DNA from: Lachnospiraceae bacterium
GTDB lineage: Bacteria > Bacillota > Clostridia > Lachnospirales > Lachnospiraceae
DNA length: 64,000 nucleotides
Assembly: GCA_014804795.1 (NCBI GenBank)
Contig: JAAUZC010000053.1
Coordinates: 62,001 to 126,000, forward strand
Direction: 5' to 3'
Part shown: in pieces, positions 30,688 through 39,083 of the stretch
Position numbering within the stretch: position 1 is the stretch's first letter
Layout: each line of letters begins with the position of its first letter
Translations under genes and position numbers: made by a program
The notes under the pieces: model-generated
Told to the model about the DNA's origin: nothing
The model's input: only the letters and a program-made list of their open reading frames with translations
Database searches by the model: none

Positions 30688-31735
30688 ACGATTCATAACA
30701 CTTGTTACGATATTGTTGTGCCTGTGCTGTCTGACCGGCTGTGAGAAGATCAACCGGGACACAAAGATTGTTTTGACTACCGGTTTTACAAAAGACGAGA
30801 TTTTTCGGATAGAGACAGCTTCCTGTTATAAAAGAGAAGTGATGGTGTACCTGACGAATCTGCAGAATCAGTATGAACAGGTTTACGGCACGGAGATCTG
30901 GCAGCAAGAGCAGGATGGCGTGACGATAGAGCAGAGCGTGAAAGAGTCTGTGTTAGCGGAGCTTGCCCAGATCAAGACCATGAACCTGATGGCCGAAAAT
31001 TACGGGCTTTCTTTAAACAATGCAGAACAGGAAATGGTAGATGAGGCGGCGAAGGTCTACTTTGATTCATTGACGGCAGCAGAAAAAGAAGAACTGGACA
31101 TTACACTCGATACAATCAGACAGCTTTATCGGGAATATGCGTTGGCGGATAAAGTCTATGATTATATTATACAGGACGTCAATCCAGAGATCAGCGATGA
31201 TGAGGCCAGAACCGTTGTTCTCCAGCAGATTTTTGTAAAGACCGGAGAGAGAGGGAGGGACGGCAATATAGAATCCTATTCGGTGCAGCAGAAAAGTTAT
31301 GCCTATGCACAGGTGGCGGAAGCCCTCAGAAGAATTGAATCCGGAGAAGACTTTGATGTGGTGGCAACCAGATATAATGAAGCGAAGGATATTACTGTTT
31401 CGGTCAGAAAGGACGAGATGGATGCCGCTTATGAAAAAGCCGCATTTGAACTCGGCAATGATGAGATCAGCAGTATTATTGAGACAGAAGAGGGGTATTA
31501 TATTTTAAAGTGCATCAGTACGCTGAACAGGGAAGAAACAGATGCTAACAAAGAAAAAGTTGTGGAAGAGCGGAAAAAAGAAGCGTTCAGCAGAGAGTAC
31601 GATTCCTATGTGCAGACGTTGACGCGGCACATGAACGAAGAACTCTGGCAGGAGGTCACATTGCTTCACAACAGTGAGATCACTACTTCGGATTTTTTTG
31701 ATGTGTTTGCAGAGTATTACAGGGCTGCGAAATGA
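30677..31735 (+). CDS. Parvulin-type peptidyl-prolyl isomerase lipoprotein (PrsA/SurA-like)
   Basis: About 352 residues. Lipoprotein signal: MKNKRFITLVTILLCLC then lipobox LTGC. The N-terminal helical region and the central helices (VLAELAQIKTMNLMAENYGL) resemble SurA/PrsA chaperone arms. The region DDEARTVVLQQIFVKT through EDFDVVATRYNEAKD and ELGNDEISSIIETEEGYYIL is the parvulin domain. Likely folds exported proteins on the outer face of the membrane. ATG 30677 overlaps folA by 11 bases. Confidence 0.87.
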   Translation: MKNKRFITLVTILLCLCCLTGCEKINRDTKIVLTTGFTKDEIFRIETASCYKREVMVYLTNLQNQYEQVYGTEIWQQEQDGVTIEQSVKESVLAELAQIKTMNLMAENYGLSLNNAEQEMVDEAAKVYFDSLTAAEKEELDITLDTIRQLYREYALADKVYDYIIQDVNPEISDDEARTVVLQQIFVKTGERGRDGNIESYSVQQKSYAYAQVAEALRRIESGEDFDVVATRYNEAKDITVSVRKDEMDAAYEKAAFELGNDEISSIIETEEGYYILKCISTLNREETDANKEKVVEERKKEAFSREYDSYVQTLTRHMNEELWQEVTLLHNSEITTSDFFDVFAEYYRAAK

Positions 31736-31794
31736 CTTTAGAGAAATTTTAGAAATTGGAAAATACTGATAAAATAAGGATTTTTCAAAAGTTA

Positions 31795-31821
31795 TTAGCA
31801 CTCTTGTTGAATGAGTGCTAA
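31795..31821 (+). promoter_or_regulatory. CIRCE element (HrcA operator)
   Basis: Perfect match to CIRCE: TTAGCACTC, nine bases, GAGTGCTAA. It lies 93 bases ahead of htpG, next to a possible promoter TTGACT (31830-31835), 17 bases, TAAACT. HrcA repressor should bind it and hold htpG off until heat shock. Confidence 0.95.
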
Positions 31822-31913
31822 TTTTTTCTTGACTTATATTAAAGGACGTTATAAACTGTTATTCAGTGACACAGAGATGAAAAATGCAGTTGCAAAAAAG
31901 GAGTGAACAGAAA

Positions 31914-33983
31914 ATGGAAGCAAGAAACGGAAACTTATCAATCAACAGCGATAACATTTTTCCTATTATTAAAAAGTGGCTGTATTCCGATCAGGATATT
32001 TTTTATCGTGAACTGATCTCCAATGGATGCGACGCCATCACAAAACTGAAAAAACTGGATATGATGGGAGAGTATGCACTGCCGGAAAATTTCAAGGCGA
32101 GAATAGACGTGCAGATCAACCCTGAAAAGAAGACGATTAAGATTACAGATAACGGTATCGGCATGACGGCGGACGAGGTGGAAGAATACATCAACCAGAT
32201 CGCATTTTCCGGTGCCACGGATTTTATTGCGCAATATAAAGATAAGACAAACGAAGATCAGATCATCGGTCATTTCGGTTTGGGTTTCTATTCTGCATTT
32301 ATGGTGGCGGATGAAGTGCATATCGATTCTCTGTCCTGGAAAGAGGGCGCGGAACCGGTGCATTGGGAGTGCGACGGCGGTACAGAGTTCTCCATGGAAA
32401 GAGGGGAGAAAGCGGAAGTCGGCACAACTGTTACCCTGTTTTTGAATGAAGACTGTTTGAAATACTGTAATGAGTACGAAGCAAAAAGTGTTGTGCAGAA
32501 GTACTGTTCCTTTATGCCGACAGAGATTTATCTCTCTAAAGAGGACAGCGACGAGACACAGACCATCGATGCAGATGAAAAATTAGAGGACGACGTTGTG
32601 GTGGAGGAACTGCCGAAGGAGAAGGAAGAGGACAAGCAGCGTCTGAAAATCAAGAGACGCCCGCAGCTTTTAAATGATATCCATCCGCTCTGGGCGAAAC
32701 ATCCGAATGAGTGCACAAAAGAAGAATATCTGGAATTTTACCGCAAGGTATTTCAGGATTACAAGGAGCCCTTATTCTGGATCCACCTGAATATGGATTA
32801 CCCGTTTAACTTAAAAGGTATTTTGTATTTCCCGAAGATTAATCTGGAATATGAGTCCATCGAGGGAAAAATCAAACTGTATAATAATCAGGTATTTATT
32901 GCAGATAATATTAAAGAGGTTATCCCGGAATTCCTGCTTTTATTAAAGGGTGTGATCGACTGTCCCGATCTGCCGCTCAACGTTTCCAGAAGCGCGCTGC
33001 AGAATGATGGATTTGTGAAGAAGATATCCGATTATATCTCTAAGAAAGTGGCGGATAAGCTGTCCGGCATGTGCAAAACGGATAAAGAAGAATATGATAA
33101 ATATTGGGATGATATCAGCCCGTTTATCAAGTTTGGCTGCCTGAAAGATGATAAATTCTGCGAGAAGATGACAGATTACATCCTGTTTAAAAATCTGGAC
33201 GGCAAATATCTGACGCTGCCGGAATGTCTGGAAGTGGCAAAGAGCGACCCGGATGAAGCGGAAGAAAACGGCGAAGGCGAAACGGCTGTAGATGAAAACG
33301 GCGAAAAAGTGGAAGCTGAGATTGTAACGGAAGAAGAGGCAGCAGATACTGAGGAAGAAGAAAAGAAAGAAAAGGTCATCTACTATGTGACCGATGAGAG
33401 ACAGCAGGGACAGTATATCAATATGTTCAAAGCTGCAAAGATGGATGCCGTGATCCTGACCCACAATATTGATCAGCCTTTTGTGCAGCAGCTTGAGTCC
33501 AAAAACGAAGGCATTAAATTTATGCGGATCGATGCGGATCTGACCGAAAACTTCAAGGCGAAGACTTCCAAAAAAGCGGAAAAAGAGCTGGAAGAGAATG
33601 CGGAAGCAATCGGCAAGCTGGTGAAGAAGGCGCTGAAAAAGGAGAAGCTGACTGTAAAACTGGAAAAACTGAAAAACAAAAAGATTTCCTCCATGCTGAC
33701 TATTTCAGAGGAAAGCCGCAGAATGCAGGATATGATGAAGATGTATGCGGTGAACGGTATGGATATGGGCATGTTCGGAGAAGAGGGCGAGACGCTTATC
33801 TTAAACGCAAATCATCCTCTGGTGCAGTACATCATGGAGAACAAAGAGGAGAAAGATTCGAAGATGATCTGCGAACAGCTCTATGACCTGGCGAAGATCC
33901 AGAATGCGCCGCTTCCGGCGGAGGAGATGGCAAAATTCATCAGCAGAAGCAATGAAATTATGATGCTCCTCACAAATAAATAA
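31914..33983 (+). CDS. htpG: Molecular chaperone HtpG (Hsp90)
   Basis: 689-residue cytosolic ATP-driven dimeric chaperone. N-domain: YRELISNGCDAITKLKKL, ITDNGIGMTADEVEEYI, GHFGLGFYSAFMVAD. Middle domain: LPLNVSRSALQNDG. C-terminal dimerisation region follows. Two acidic stretches are seen: about residues 215-250 (the linker after the N domain) and 450-490 (DENGEKVEAEIVTEEEAADT and more), the second being unusually long. ATG 31914 follows AAGGAGTG (31898-31905); the upstream in-frame ATG 31884 has no site. Perfect CIRCE upstream. Confidence 0.95.
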   Translation: MEARNGNLSINSDNIFPIIKKWLYSDQDIFYRELISNGCDAITKLKKLDMMGEYALPENFKARIDVQINPEKKTIKITDNGIGMTADEVEEYINQIAFSGATDFIAQYKDKTNEDQIIGHFGLGFYSAFMVADEVHIDSLSWKEGAEPVHWECDGGTEFSMERGEKAEVGTTVTLFLNEDCLKYCNEYEAKSVVQKYCSFMPTEIYLSKEDSDETQTIDADEKLEDDVVVEELPKEKEEDKQRLKIKRRPQLLNDIHPLWAKHPNECTKEEYLEFYRKVFQDYKEPLFWIHLNMDYPFNLKGILYFPKINLEYESIEGKIKLYNNQVFIADNIKEVIPEFLLLLKGVIDCPDLPLNVSRSALQNDGFVKKISDYISKKVADKLSGMCKTDKEEYDKYWDDISPFIKFGCLKDDKFCEKMTDYILFKNLDGKYLTLPECLEVAKSDPDEAEENGEGETAVDENGEKVEAEIVTEEEAADTEEEEKKEKVIYYVTDERQQGQYINMFKAAKMDAVILTHNIDQPFVQQLESKNEGIKFMRIDADLTENFKAKTSKKAEKELEENAEAIGKLVKKALKKEKLTVKLEKLKNKKISSMLTISEESRRMQDMMKMYAVNGMDMGMFGEEGETLILNANHPLVQYIMENKEEKDSKMICEQLYDLAKIQNAPLPAEEMAKFISRSNEIMMLLTNK

Positions 33984-33998
33984 ACAAAAGATAGTCAT

Positions 33999-34029
33999 TC
34001 AGGCAGAGGCCGTTTCGGTCCCTGCCTGA
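33999..34029 (+). terminator. Hairpin after htpG
   Basis: TCAGGCAG (33999-34006) pairs with CTGCCTGA (34022-34029), extended inward by partial pairing. No clear T run follows, so termination would be weak. Confidence 0.5.
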
Positions 34030-34038
34030 TACGGGTTT

Positions 34039-34090
34039 AAACAGCAGGGCGAATGCGGGACTGGAAACAGCAGGGCGAATGCGGGACTGG
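34039..34090 (+). repeat. Two tandem 26-bp short leader elements before the DegV gene
   Basis: The 26-base unit that starts AAACAGCAGGGCG and ends ATGCGGGACTGG occurs twice without gap or change. It looks like full copy 1 (5024-5121) with the stem-loop deleted. The second unit is followed by AATAGAAGGGAG, the DegV ribosome-binding site. Confidence 0.85.
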
Positions 34091-34109
34091 AATAGAAGGG
34101 AGAAGAGTA

Positions 34110-34997
34110 ATGAGTGATTATATTATAAGCTGCTGTTCCACAGCAGATCTGGAAAAGGAGCATTTTGAAAAGCGGGATATTCACTATATCTGTTTTCATT
34201 TTGAACTGGACGGCAAACAGTACAGCGATGATCTGGGACAGTCCATCCCGTTTGACGAGTTTTACCGGAGAATGCAGGAAGGAGCGGATACGAAGACTTC
34301 TCAGATCAATGTGGAAGAGTTTCAGGAATACTTCGAGCCTTTTCTGAAAGAAGGGAAAGATATTCTGCATGCGACGCTTTCCTCAGGCATTTCGGGTGTC
34401 TACAATTCAGCGAAAGTGGCGGCCGCTGAGCTTACGGAACGCTATCCGGAGAGGAAGATCATTGTGGTCGATTCCCTGGCGGCATCTTCGGGTTATGGAC
34501 TGTTGATGGATAAGCTGGCTGATATCCGTGATGAGGGAAGGTCTCTGGAAGAGGCGGCAAAGTGGCTGGAAGAAAATAAGTTAAAGCTTCATCACTGGTT
34601 TTTCTCCACGGACCTGACATTTTATATCAAGGGCGGCAGAATATCCAAAACAGCGGGAACAATGGGTATGATACTGAATATCTGTCCGCTCTTAAATGTG
34701 GACTACGAAGGCAGGCTGATCCCGAGACAGAAGATCAGAACAAAGAAAAAAGTGATTCAGGAAATTGTAAATAAGATGAAAGAACATGCCGCGGACGGGA
34801 ACGATTATAGTGGGAAATGTTATATTTCACAGTCGGCCTGTTATGAGGATGCAAAAAAGGTGGCGGATCTTGTGGAAGAAGCATTTCCGAAACTTTCCGG
34901 TAAAGTTGTTATCAACAGTATCGGAACCACGATCGGCAGTCACACGGGACCGGGAACGGTAGCGCTGTTTTTCTGGGGAGATGACAGGAAGGACTAA
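34110..34997 (+). CDS. DegV-family fatty-acid binding protein
   Basis: 295 residues. DegV/FakB folds bind a single fatty acid and, in the FakAB system, present it to the FakA kinase. Seen: YIISCCSTADLEKEHFEKRD, the SQINVEEF segment, ILHATLSSGISGVYNSAKVA, IIVVDSLAASSGYGLLM, YIKGGRISKTAGTMGMIL, and a late IGSHTGPGTVALFFWG. A fakA gene is not in view. Start ATG 34110 behind GAAGGGAGA. Its stop is close to the VanZ-like gene. Confidence 0.93.
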   Translation: MSDYIISCCSTADLEKEHFEKRDIHYICFHFELDGKQYSDDLGQSIPFDEFYRRMQEGADTKTSQINVEEFQEYFEPFLKEGKDILHATLSSGISGVYNSAKVAAAELTERYPERKIIVVDSLAASSGYGLLMDKLADIRDEGRSLEEAAKWLEENKLKLHHWFFSTDLTFYIKGGRISKTAGTMGMILNICPLLNVDYEGRLIPRQKIRTKKKVIQEIVNKMKEHAADGNDYSGKCYISQSACYEDAKKVADLVEEAFPKLSGKVVINSIGTTIGSHTGPGTVALFFWGDDRKD

Positions 34998-35001
34998 AAG
35001 T

Positions 35002-35514
35002 ATGGAGAGTAGGGCGGCCGAAAAGCGGCTGATAGTGGTACGTGTGATTGTTACGGCGGCGTTCCTTGCCTGCGTACTGTTTATCTGGCATAATTCCATG
35101 GAGAATGCAGAAGTCTCAGCCGGGCGGAGCGGAAGAGTGACTGAAGTAGTCAATGAAGTGCTGGACTCGATGGGAAGAGAGCCTGTAACAGAGCATTTTG
35201 TCCGCAAGTCTGCCCATTTTTCGGAATATGCACTGGAAGGCGTATTGACGGTACTTCTGTTTGTGGTATACTATTTAAAACCCGCAAAAAGTATGTGGGC
35301 ATCCGCCCTGACGGGATTGGTTACAGCAACAGTGGACGAATCAATACAGTTCTTTTCAGCGGGGAGAGCGCCGGGATTTTTGGATGTCTGTATTGATATG
35401 GCTGGTTTTATCTGCGGTATGCTGTTTATGTTTGCAGTGTGCCGGCTGATAGGAAAGGCACCGTGGAAAAGATGGACAAAGAATCGAAACAGGCGGAAAA
35501 AATCCGTGCGTTAA
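35002..35514 (+). CDS. VanZ-like membrane protein
   Basis: 170 residues with about four transmembrane helices (VRVIVTAAFLACVLFIW, LEGVLTVLLFVVYYL, ALTGLVTATVDESIQFF, MAGFICGMLFMFAVCRLI). Family pattern present: VRKSAHFSEYALEG, then DESIQFFSAGRAPGFLD and DMAGFICG. VanZ gives low-level teicoplanin resistance in enterococci, but the wide family is mostly uncharacterised. Start at ATG 35002 (GGAAGGA 9 bases upstream); ATG 34981 inside degV is the alternative. Confidence 0.87.
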   Translation: MESRAAEKRLIVVRVIVTAAFLACVLFIWHNSMENAEVSAGRSGRVTEVVNEVLDSMGREPVTEHFVRKSAHFSEYALEGVLTVLLFVVYYLKPAKSMWASALTGLVTATVDESIQFFSAGRAPGFLDVCIDMAGFICGMLFMFAVCRLIGKAPWKRWTKNRNRRKKSVR

Positions 35515-35873
35515 AGAAGCTTGTAGAACAGGAAATAAAGGGTGACGGCGTATACCGGGAAGTATTGGAAGATGCTCTCTGGGATGCGTTAGTAATTCTT
35601 GAGGGGAAAAGTTTCGAGACCGCAAAACATTTGAAATACAGTTATTCAATTAGAGGGTATGAGATATTTGTCAGCAGAAAGGATAAGTCGATCACACGCT
35701 CTACAGTAAATGTATCTCTTTGGAATGCGATGGAGCTGCAAAAGGCGGGCCTGCCGGTCAGCGGACCGAAGAAACTGAAAACATTCGGGGCAAGCTATCT
35801 GTATCCGATCTTCATTGAACTCGGGGTGATCGTGCAGGATGAGATGGAGCAGCTTTCCCTGGAAATTTACTAA
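35472..35873 (+). CDS. Unrecognised protein overlapping the VanZ-like gene
   Basis: 133 residues, soluble. Sequence features: KIRALKKLVEQEIKGDGVYR, a middle part SYSIRGYEIFVSRKDKSITR, and FGASYLYPIFIELGVIVQDE. No domain recognised. Overlaps the 3' end of the VanZ-like gene in another frame by about 40 bases. Start uncertain: ATG 35472 is used; GTG 35463 has a closer AGGAAAGG (35451-35458). Confidence 0.7.
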   Translation: MDKESKQAEKIRALKKLVEQEIKGDGVYREVLEDALWDALVILEGKSFETAKHLKYSYSIRGYEIFVSRKDKSITRSTVNVSLWNAMELQKAGLPVSGPKKLKTFGASYLYPIFIELGVIVQDEMEQLSLEIY

Positions 35874-35874
35874 A

Positions 35875-35946
35875 AACAGTGGGGCAAAAGTGTGCTGGAA
35901 GGGCGTATGCGGAACTTAAAAACAGCAGGAGCCCGGATGCGGAACT
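35875..35946 (+). repeat. Two short leader elements in tandem
   Basis: First unit from AACAGT at 35875 to GGAACT at 35911-35916; second from AACAGC at 35921 to GGAACT at 35941-35946. Both carry the family ends with shortened middles and lead into full copy 3. Confidence 0.75.
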
Positions 35947-35948
35947 TA

Positions 35949-36065
35949 AACAGCAGATACTCGGACGGCGCACAGCTTCATTTACGGATGGCGTTTTTTG
36001 ACAGCCGTAAATGTAAGCTCCGCAAAGGTGTGCCGGAAGAGTATCTGCGGAACTAAATTAGGAGG
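35949..36065 (+). repeat. Structured leader element, full copy 3 (before the DUF7916-type gene)
   Basis: Outer 10-bp stem GCAGATACTC (35953-35962) / GAGTATCTGC (36039-36048); 3x3 loop GGA/GAA; 8-bp stem CGGCGCAC (35966-35973) / GTGTGCCG (36028-36035) with one G-T; apical stem CATTTACGG with CCGTAAATG flanked by AGCTT/AAGCT pairing. Then GGAACT (36049-36054), AAATT, AGGAGG. The apical part differs fully from copies 2 and 4 while the lower architecture is kept. Confidence 0.85.
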
Positions 36066-36071
36066 AATGAG

Positions 36072-36995
36072 ATGGCAAAGAGAATGTTAGACTGTTATAC
36101 TTCTGATTTTCAGAAGTTTACGAAAGAAGACCTTTTGGAATCTATTTTAAAAAGTGAGGGCAGGATCATAGCCTGTGAGACGATAGGAACCCTGCAGCCC
36201 ATGCTGGGGAATCTGACAAACGCGGAGTTTGTGGCGGCAATGGGAGCGGATATTCTTTTGCTCAATATGTTTGATGTGATAAACCCAGTGGTAAACGGAC
36301 TGCCGGAGACGGAGCCGGAAAACACTGTTGCGCTTATAAAAAAGCTTACGGGAAGGCCGGTCGGCATCAATTTGGAGCCTGTGGAAGAAGGCGAAGAGGG
36401 AGAGACTGATCCGATGTGGAAGATGTCTCCCGGACGCCGTGCCACGGTAGAAAATGCAAAGCGGGCAGCGGCGATGGGTGTGGATATGATTCTGCTGACC
36501 GGCAATCCGGGCATGGGCGTCAGCAATCCCGCTATTATTGAGACATTGAAGCGCTATAAGGAAGCGGTGGGCGATCAGGTGGTGCTTGCGGCAGGGAAAA
36601 TGCATGCGGCAGGTATCTTATCGGAAGCGGCGGAAAACATTATGACAGAAGATGATGTGGCAAGTTTTGTGGAAGCGGGAGCGGATATTATTCTTCTGCC
36701 TGCCCCCGGGACAGTACCGGGGATCACCGTGGAATATGCAAAGAAGCTTGTGACATGTGCGCATAAACTGGGTGCGATGACGATCACTGCGATCGGCACT
36801 TCCCAGGAAGGCGCGGACACGGATACGATGAAAAGGCTGGCGTTAATGTGCAAGATGACGGGAACGGATATCCATCATCTGGGGGATGCCGGTTACGGCG
36901 GGATGTCTCTGCCGGAGAATATATTTGCCTATTCTGTTGCGGTGCGGGGGATACGGCACACTTACCACAGGATGGCGGCGTCTGTCCGGCGGTAA
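36072..36995 (+). CDS. TIM-barrel-like protein of the DUF7916 type
   Basis: 307 residues, cytosolic. Barrel-like alternation with typical phrases: RMLDCYTSDFQKFTKEDLLE, ETIGTLQPMLGNLTNAEFVA, LLNMFDVINPVVNGLPE, RPVGINLEPVEEG, ILLTGNPGMGVSNPAIIETL, LAAGKMHAAG, ADIILLPAPGTVPGITVEYA, TAIGTSQEGADTDTMKRLAL and DIHHLGDAGYGGMSLPENIF. I recognise the family as one often labelled haloacid dehalogenase-like, though no HAD motif is present. It is frequent near sugar PTS genes; the reaction is unknown. The DUF number is from memory. Confidence 0.8.
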   Translation: MAKRMLDCYTSDFQKFTKEDLLESILKSEGRIIACETIGTLQPMLGNLTNAEFVAAMGADILLLNMFDVINPVVNGLPETEPENTVALIKKLTGRPVGINLEPVEEGEEGETDPMWKMSPGRRATVENAKRAAAMGVDMILLTGNPGMGVSNPAIIETLKRYKEAVGDQVVLAAGKMHAAGILSEAAENIMTEDDVASFVEAGADIILLPAPGTVPGITVEYAKKLVTCAHKLGAMTITAIGTSQEGADTDTMKRLALMCKMTGTDIHHLGDAGYGGMSLPENIFAYSVAVRGIRHTYHRMAASVRR

Positions 36996-37018
36996 CAGGA
37001 ATTATGCACAAAAAAATG

Positions 37019-37071
37019 ATCTCTGCATATATTGTCATAAGAAAATATATGAATATATGCGGAGATTTTTT
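37019..37071 (+). terminator. Terminator whose right arm holds the next ribosome-binding site
   Basis: ATCTCTGCATATATT (37019-37033) pairs with AATATATGCGGAGAT (37052-37066), 15 bp with one T-G, followed by a T run to 37071. GGAG of the next gene (37061-37064) lies inside the right arm and the T run falls between it and ATG 37072. Confidence 0.85.
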
Positions 37072-38340
37072 ATGCCAAAAAACAGGATCCATGCCGCACA
37101 AAATGATTATACTGACAGAGGAACGCTGCAGATCAATGTGACTTCCACACTGGGCCTTATTCCGGTGACAGATGCGAAAGTCACGATAACGCTTTCAGGA
37201 GAACCGGATACGGTCATAGAGGAACTTGATACAAACATATCAGGACAGACTGTGGAGGTGGAGCTGCCGGCGCCGCCGCTTGACTATTCCCTGGAGCCGG
37301 GATCGGATCAGCCGTATGCAGATTATGATATTGCCGTGACGGCGCCGGGCTATGAGACGGTTGTTGTGGAAGGAGTGCAGGTGCTGCCGGAGGTAGAGTC
37401 CTATCAGCCTGTCAGCATGGTACCGCAGGAGTTGGAGACAGCGCCGGAAGAGGACATCGTGATTCCGCCGCATACTTTGTTTTACGATTATCCGCCTAAA
37501 ATAGAGGAAGATGAGATCAAACCGATGGATGAAGACGGGGAGATTGTTTTAAGCAGAGTGGTCATACCGGAAACGATCGTGGTGCATGACGGATTGCCGA
37601 ATGATTCCTCGGCACAGAATTACTATGTACCTTACAGGGACTATATTAAAAATGTGGCATCTTCGGAAATCTATGCTACATGGCCGGAATCAACGATCTA
37701 TGCGAATGTACTGGCGATTATGTCATTTACATTAAACCGTGTGTATACGGAATGGTACAGAAATAAAGGATACAATTTTACAATCACCTCTTCGACAGCC
37801 TACGACCAGAAATGGATGAGAGGGAGAAATATATTCAGCAATATCAGCTATCTGGTGGATACGATCTTTGCCAACTTTCTATCCAGACCCGGTGTGAGGC
37901 AGCCCATTTTTACGTCCTACTGCAACGGTACAACGGTTACATGTGACGGCCTTTCACAGTGGGGATCCAAGTATCTGGGAGATCAGGGCTATTCGGCTAT
38001 AGAGATCATACGTTATTATTACGGAAGCAATATGTATATCAATACGGCAACCAGTGTATCCGGCATACCTTCATCATGGCCCGGTTATAATCTGACGATA
38101 GGCGCCCGGGGTGATAAAGTGCGGCAGATGCAGGAGCAGCTCAACCGTATTGCACAGAACTATCCGGCGATTCCGGTGATAACGGCGGACGGTGTCTATG
38201 GGCAAAGGACAGCCGAAGCGGTCAGGAGTTTTCAGCGGATATTCGGGCTTCCGGTAACCGGAATCGTGGATTATCCGACATGGTATAAGATATCGGCAAT
38301 CTATGTAGGAGTGTCAAGAATAGCAGAACCGGGAACGTAA
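37072..38340 (+). CDS. SpoIID-like protein with C-terminal peptidoglycan-binding domain
   Basis: 422 residues. Order: an N-terminal beta-sandwich (GTLQINVTSTLGLIPVTDAK to about 100), an acidic Pro-rich linker, a SpoIID/LytB-like middle domain (YIKNVASSEIYATWPESTIY, ANVLAIMSFTLNRVYTEWY, TSYCNGTTVTCDGLSQWGSK), and a C-terminal PG_binding_1 domain (IGARGDKVRQMQEQLNRIAQ to VTGIVDYPTWYKI). SpoIID is a lytic transglycosylase of spore engulfment; the catalytic Glu is expected in SSEIY. No signal peptide is seen, which is odd for a wall enzyme. ATG 37072 with GGAG inside a hairpin. Confidence 0.8.
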   Translation: MPKNRIHAAQNDYTDRGTLQINVTSTLGLIPVTDAKVTITLSGEPDTVIEELDTNISGQTVEVELPAPPLDYSLEPGSDQPYADYDIAVTAPGYETVVVEGVQVLPEVESYQPVSMVPQELETAPEEDIVIPPHTLFYDYPPKIEEDEIKPMDEDGEIVLSRVVIPETIVVHDGLPNDSSAQNYYVPYRDYIKNVASSEIYATWPESTIYANVLAIMSFTLNRVYTEWYRNKGYNFTITSSTAYDQKWMRGRNIFSNISYLVDTIFANFLSRPGVRQPIFTSYCNGTTVTCDGLSQWGSKYLGDQGYSAIEIIRYYYGSNMYINTATSVSGIPSSWPGYNLTIGARGDKVRQMQEQLNRIAQNYPAIPVITADGVYGQRTAEAVRSFQRIFGLPVTGIVDYPTWYKISAIYVGVSRIAEPGT

Positions 38341-38352
38341 CATAAAAAATGT

Positions 38353-38433
38353 AAAACACCTTTAAAAATGACTGGTATCATGGTAAAATAATGGGGGCGT
38401 ACCATTGAAACTGGTCGTTTGGAGAGGTGTTTT
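38353..38433 (+). terminator. Long-loop hairpin ending in T run, with a possible internal promoter
   Basis: AAAACACCT (38353-38361) pairs with AGGTGTTTT (38425-38433), ending in a T run. The 63-base loop contains ATGGTA/TACCAT (38380, 38400) and a weak promoter TTTAAA-17-TAAAAT (38361-38389). Confidence 0.5.
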
Positions 38434-38513
38434 TTTCCCAAAAAATTTTATAATAAAATATTTTAGAGTCAGACAAAAAGCATACAGAAAATTTCATAGA
38501 GACAGGAAATACT

Positions 38514-39065
38514 ATGGATAAAGAAACAAAAGATAAATTCTTCCGGGAACTGATGGAAGAAAATTATGAAAAAGTATATGTTTTTCTCAGAAAAGGAAAT
38601 ATCGACAAAGCTTTTGCTGAAGATGTAGTACAGGAAACTTTTCTGGAAGCATATAGAAAAGCAGAGCTTCTGGCGGAACATCCGAACCGTTTGGGCTGGT
38701 TATATACCGCGGCGAAACTCAAAATGATAAAAATGTTGTCAAAGAGAGAAAACGCGTGGTCTCTGGATGACGAAAACATTACGATTGACAAAGAGTATTC
38801 TCTCGGCAAACTGAAACCGTTCAAGGAATGGGATTTCGATGAGATCGAGCTGGCGGAGACGATCAAAACTTCTGTGAGTGAGGAAGAATATGAAATGATT
38901 CGCGATTACTATTTGAACGGGTATACCGCCGTGGAAGTGGCAGACAAATACGGTCTGGATAAAGGCGGTTTCAGAATGAGGATGAGCAGACTGAAAAAGA
39001 AGCTGAAAGATGACATTATCGCAGGTTGGCCATGCTTTCTGATTGGCCTTTGGCTCTTACGGTAA
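38514..39065 (+). CDS. Sigma-70 family (ECF-like) RNA polymerase sigma factor
   Basis: 183 residues. Region 2: NYEKVYVFLRKGNIDKAFAE then DVVQETFLEAYRKAELL; a short linker with LGWLYTAAKLKMIKML; region 4: VSEEEYEMIRDYYLNGYTAV then EVADKYGLDKGGFRMRMSRL. ATG 38514 follows AGACAGGAAAT, a modest site. The next gene encodes a membrane protein that may be its anti-sigma factor and the third a secreted protein that may be a target, a common ECF arrangement. Confidence 0.88.
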   Translation: MDKETKDKFFRELMEENYEKVYVFLRKGNIDKAFAEDVVQETFLEAYRKAELLAEHPNRLGWLYTAAKLKMIKMLSKRENAWSLDDENITIDKEYSLGKLKPFKEWDFDEIELAETIKTSVSEEEYEMIRDYYLNGYTAVEVADKYGLDKGGFRMRMSRLKKKLKDDIIAGWPCFLIGLWLLR

Positions 39066-39083
39066 AAGGCAATGAGGTTTTTT

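Noticed and set aside
36886..37071. N-terminal extension of the SpoIID-like protein
   Set aside because: The frame is open, but it overlaps the previous gene and the terminator and its Cys/Arg-rich translation is unlike a real N terminus.
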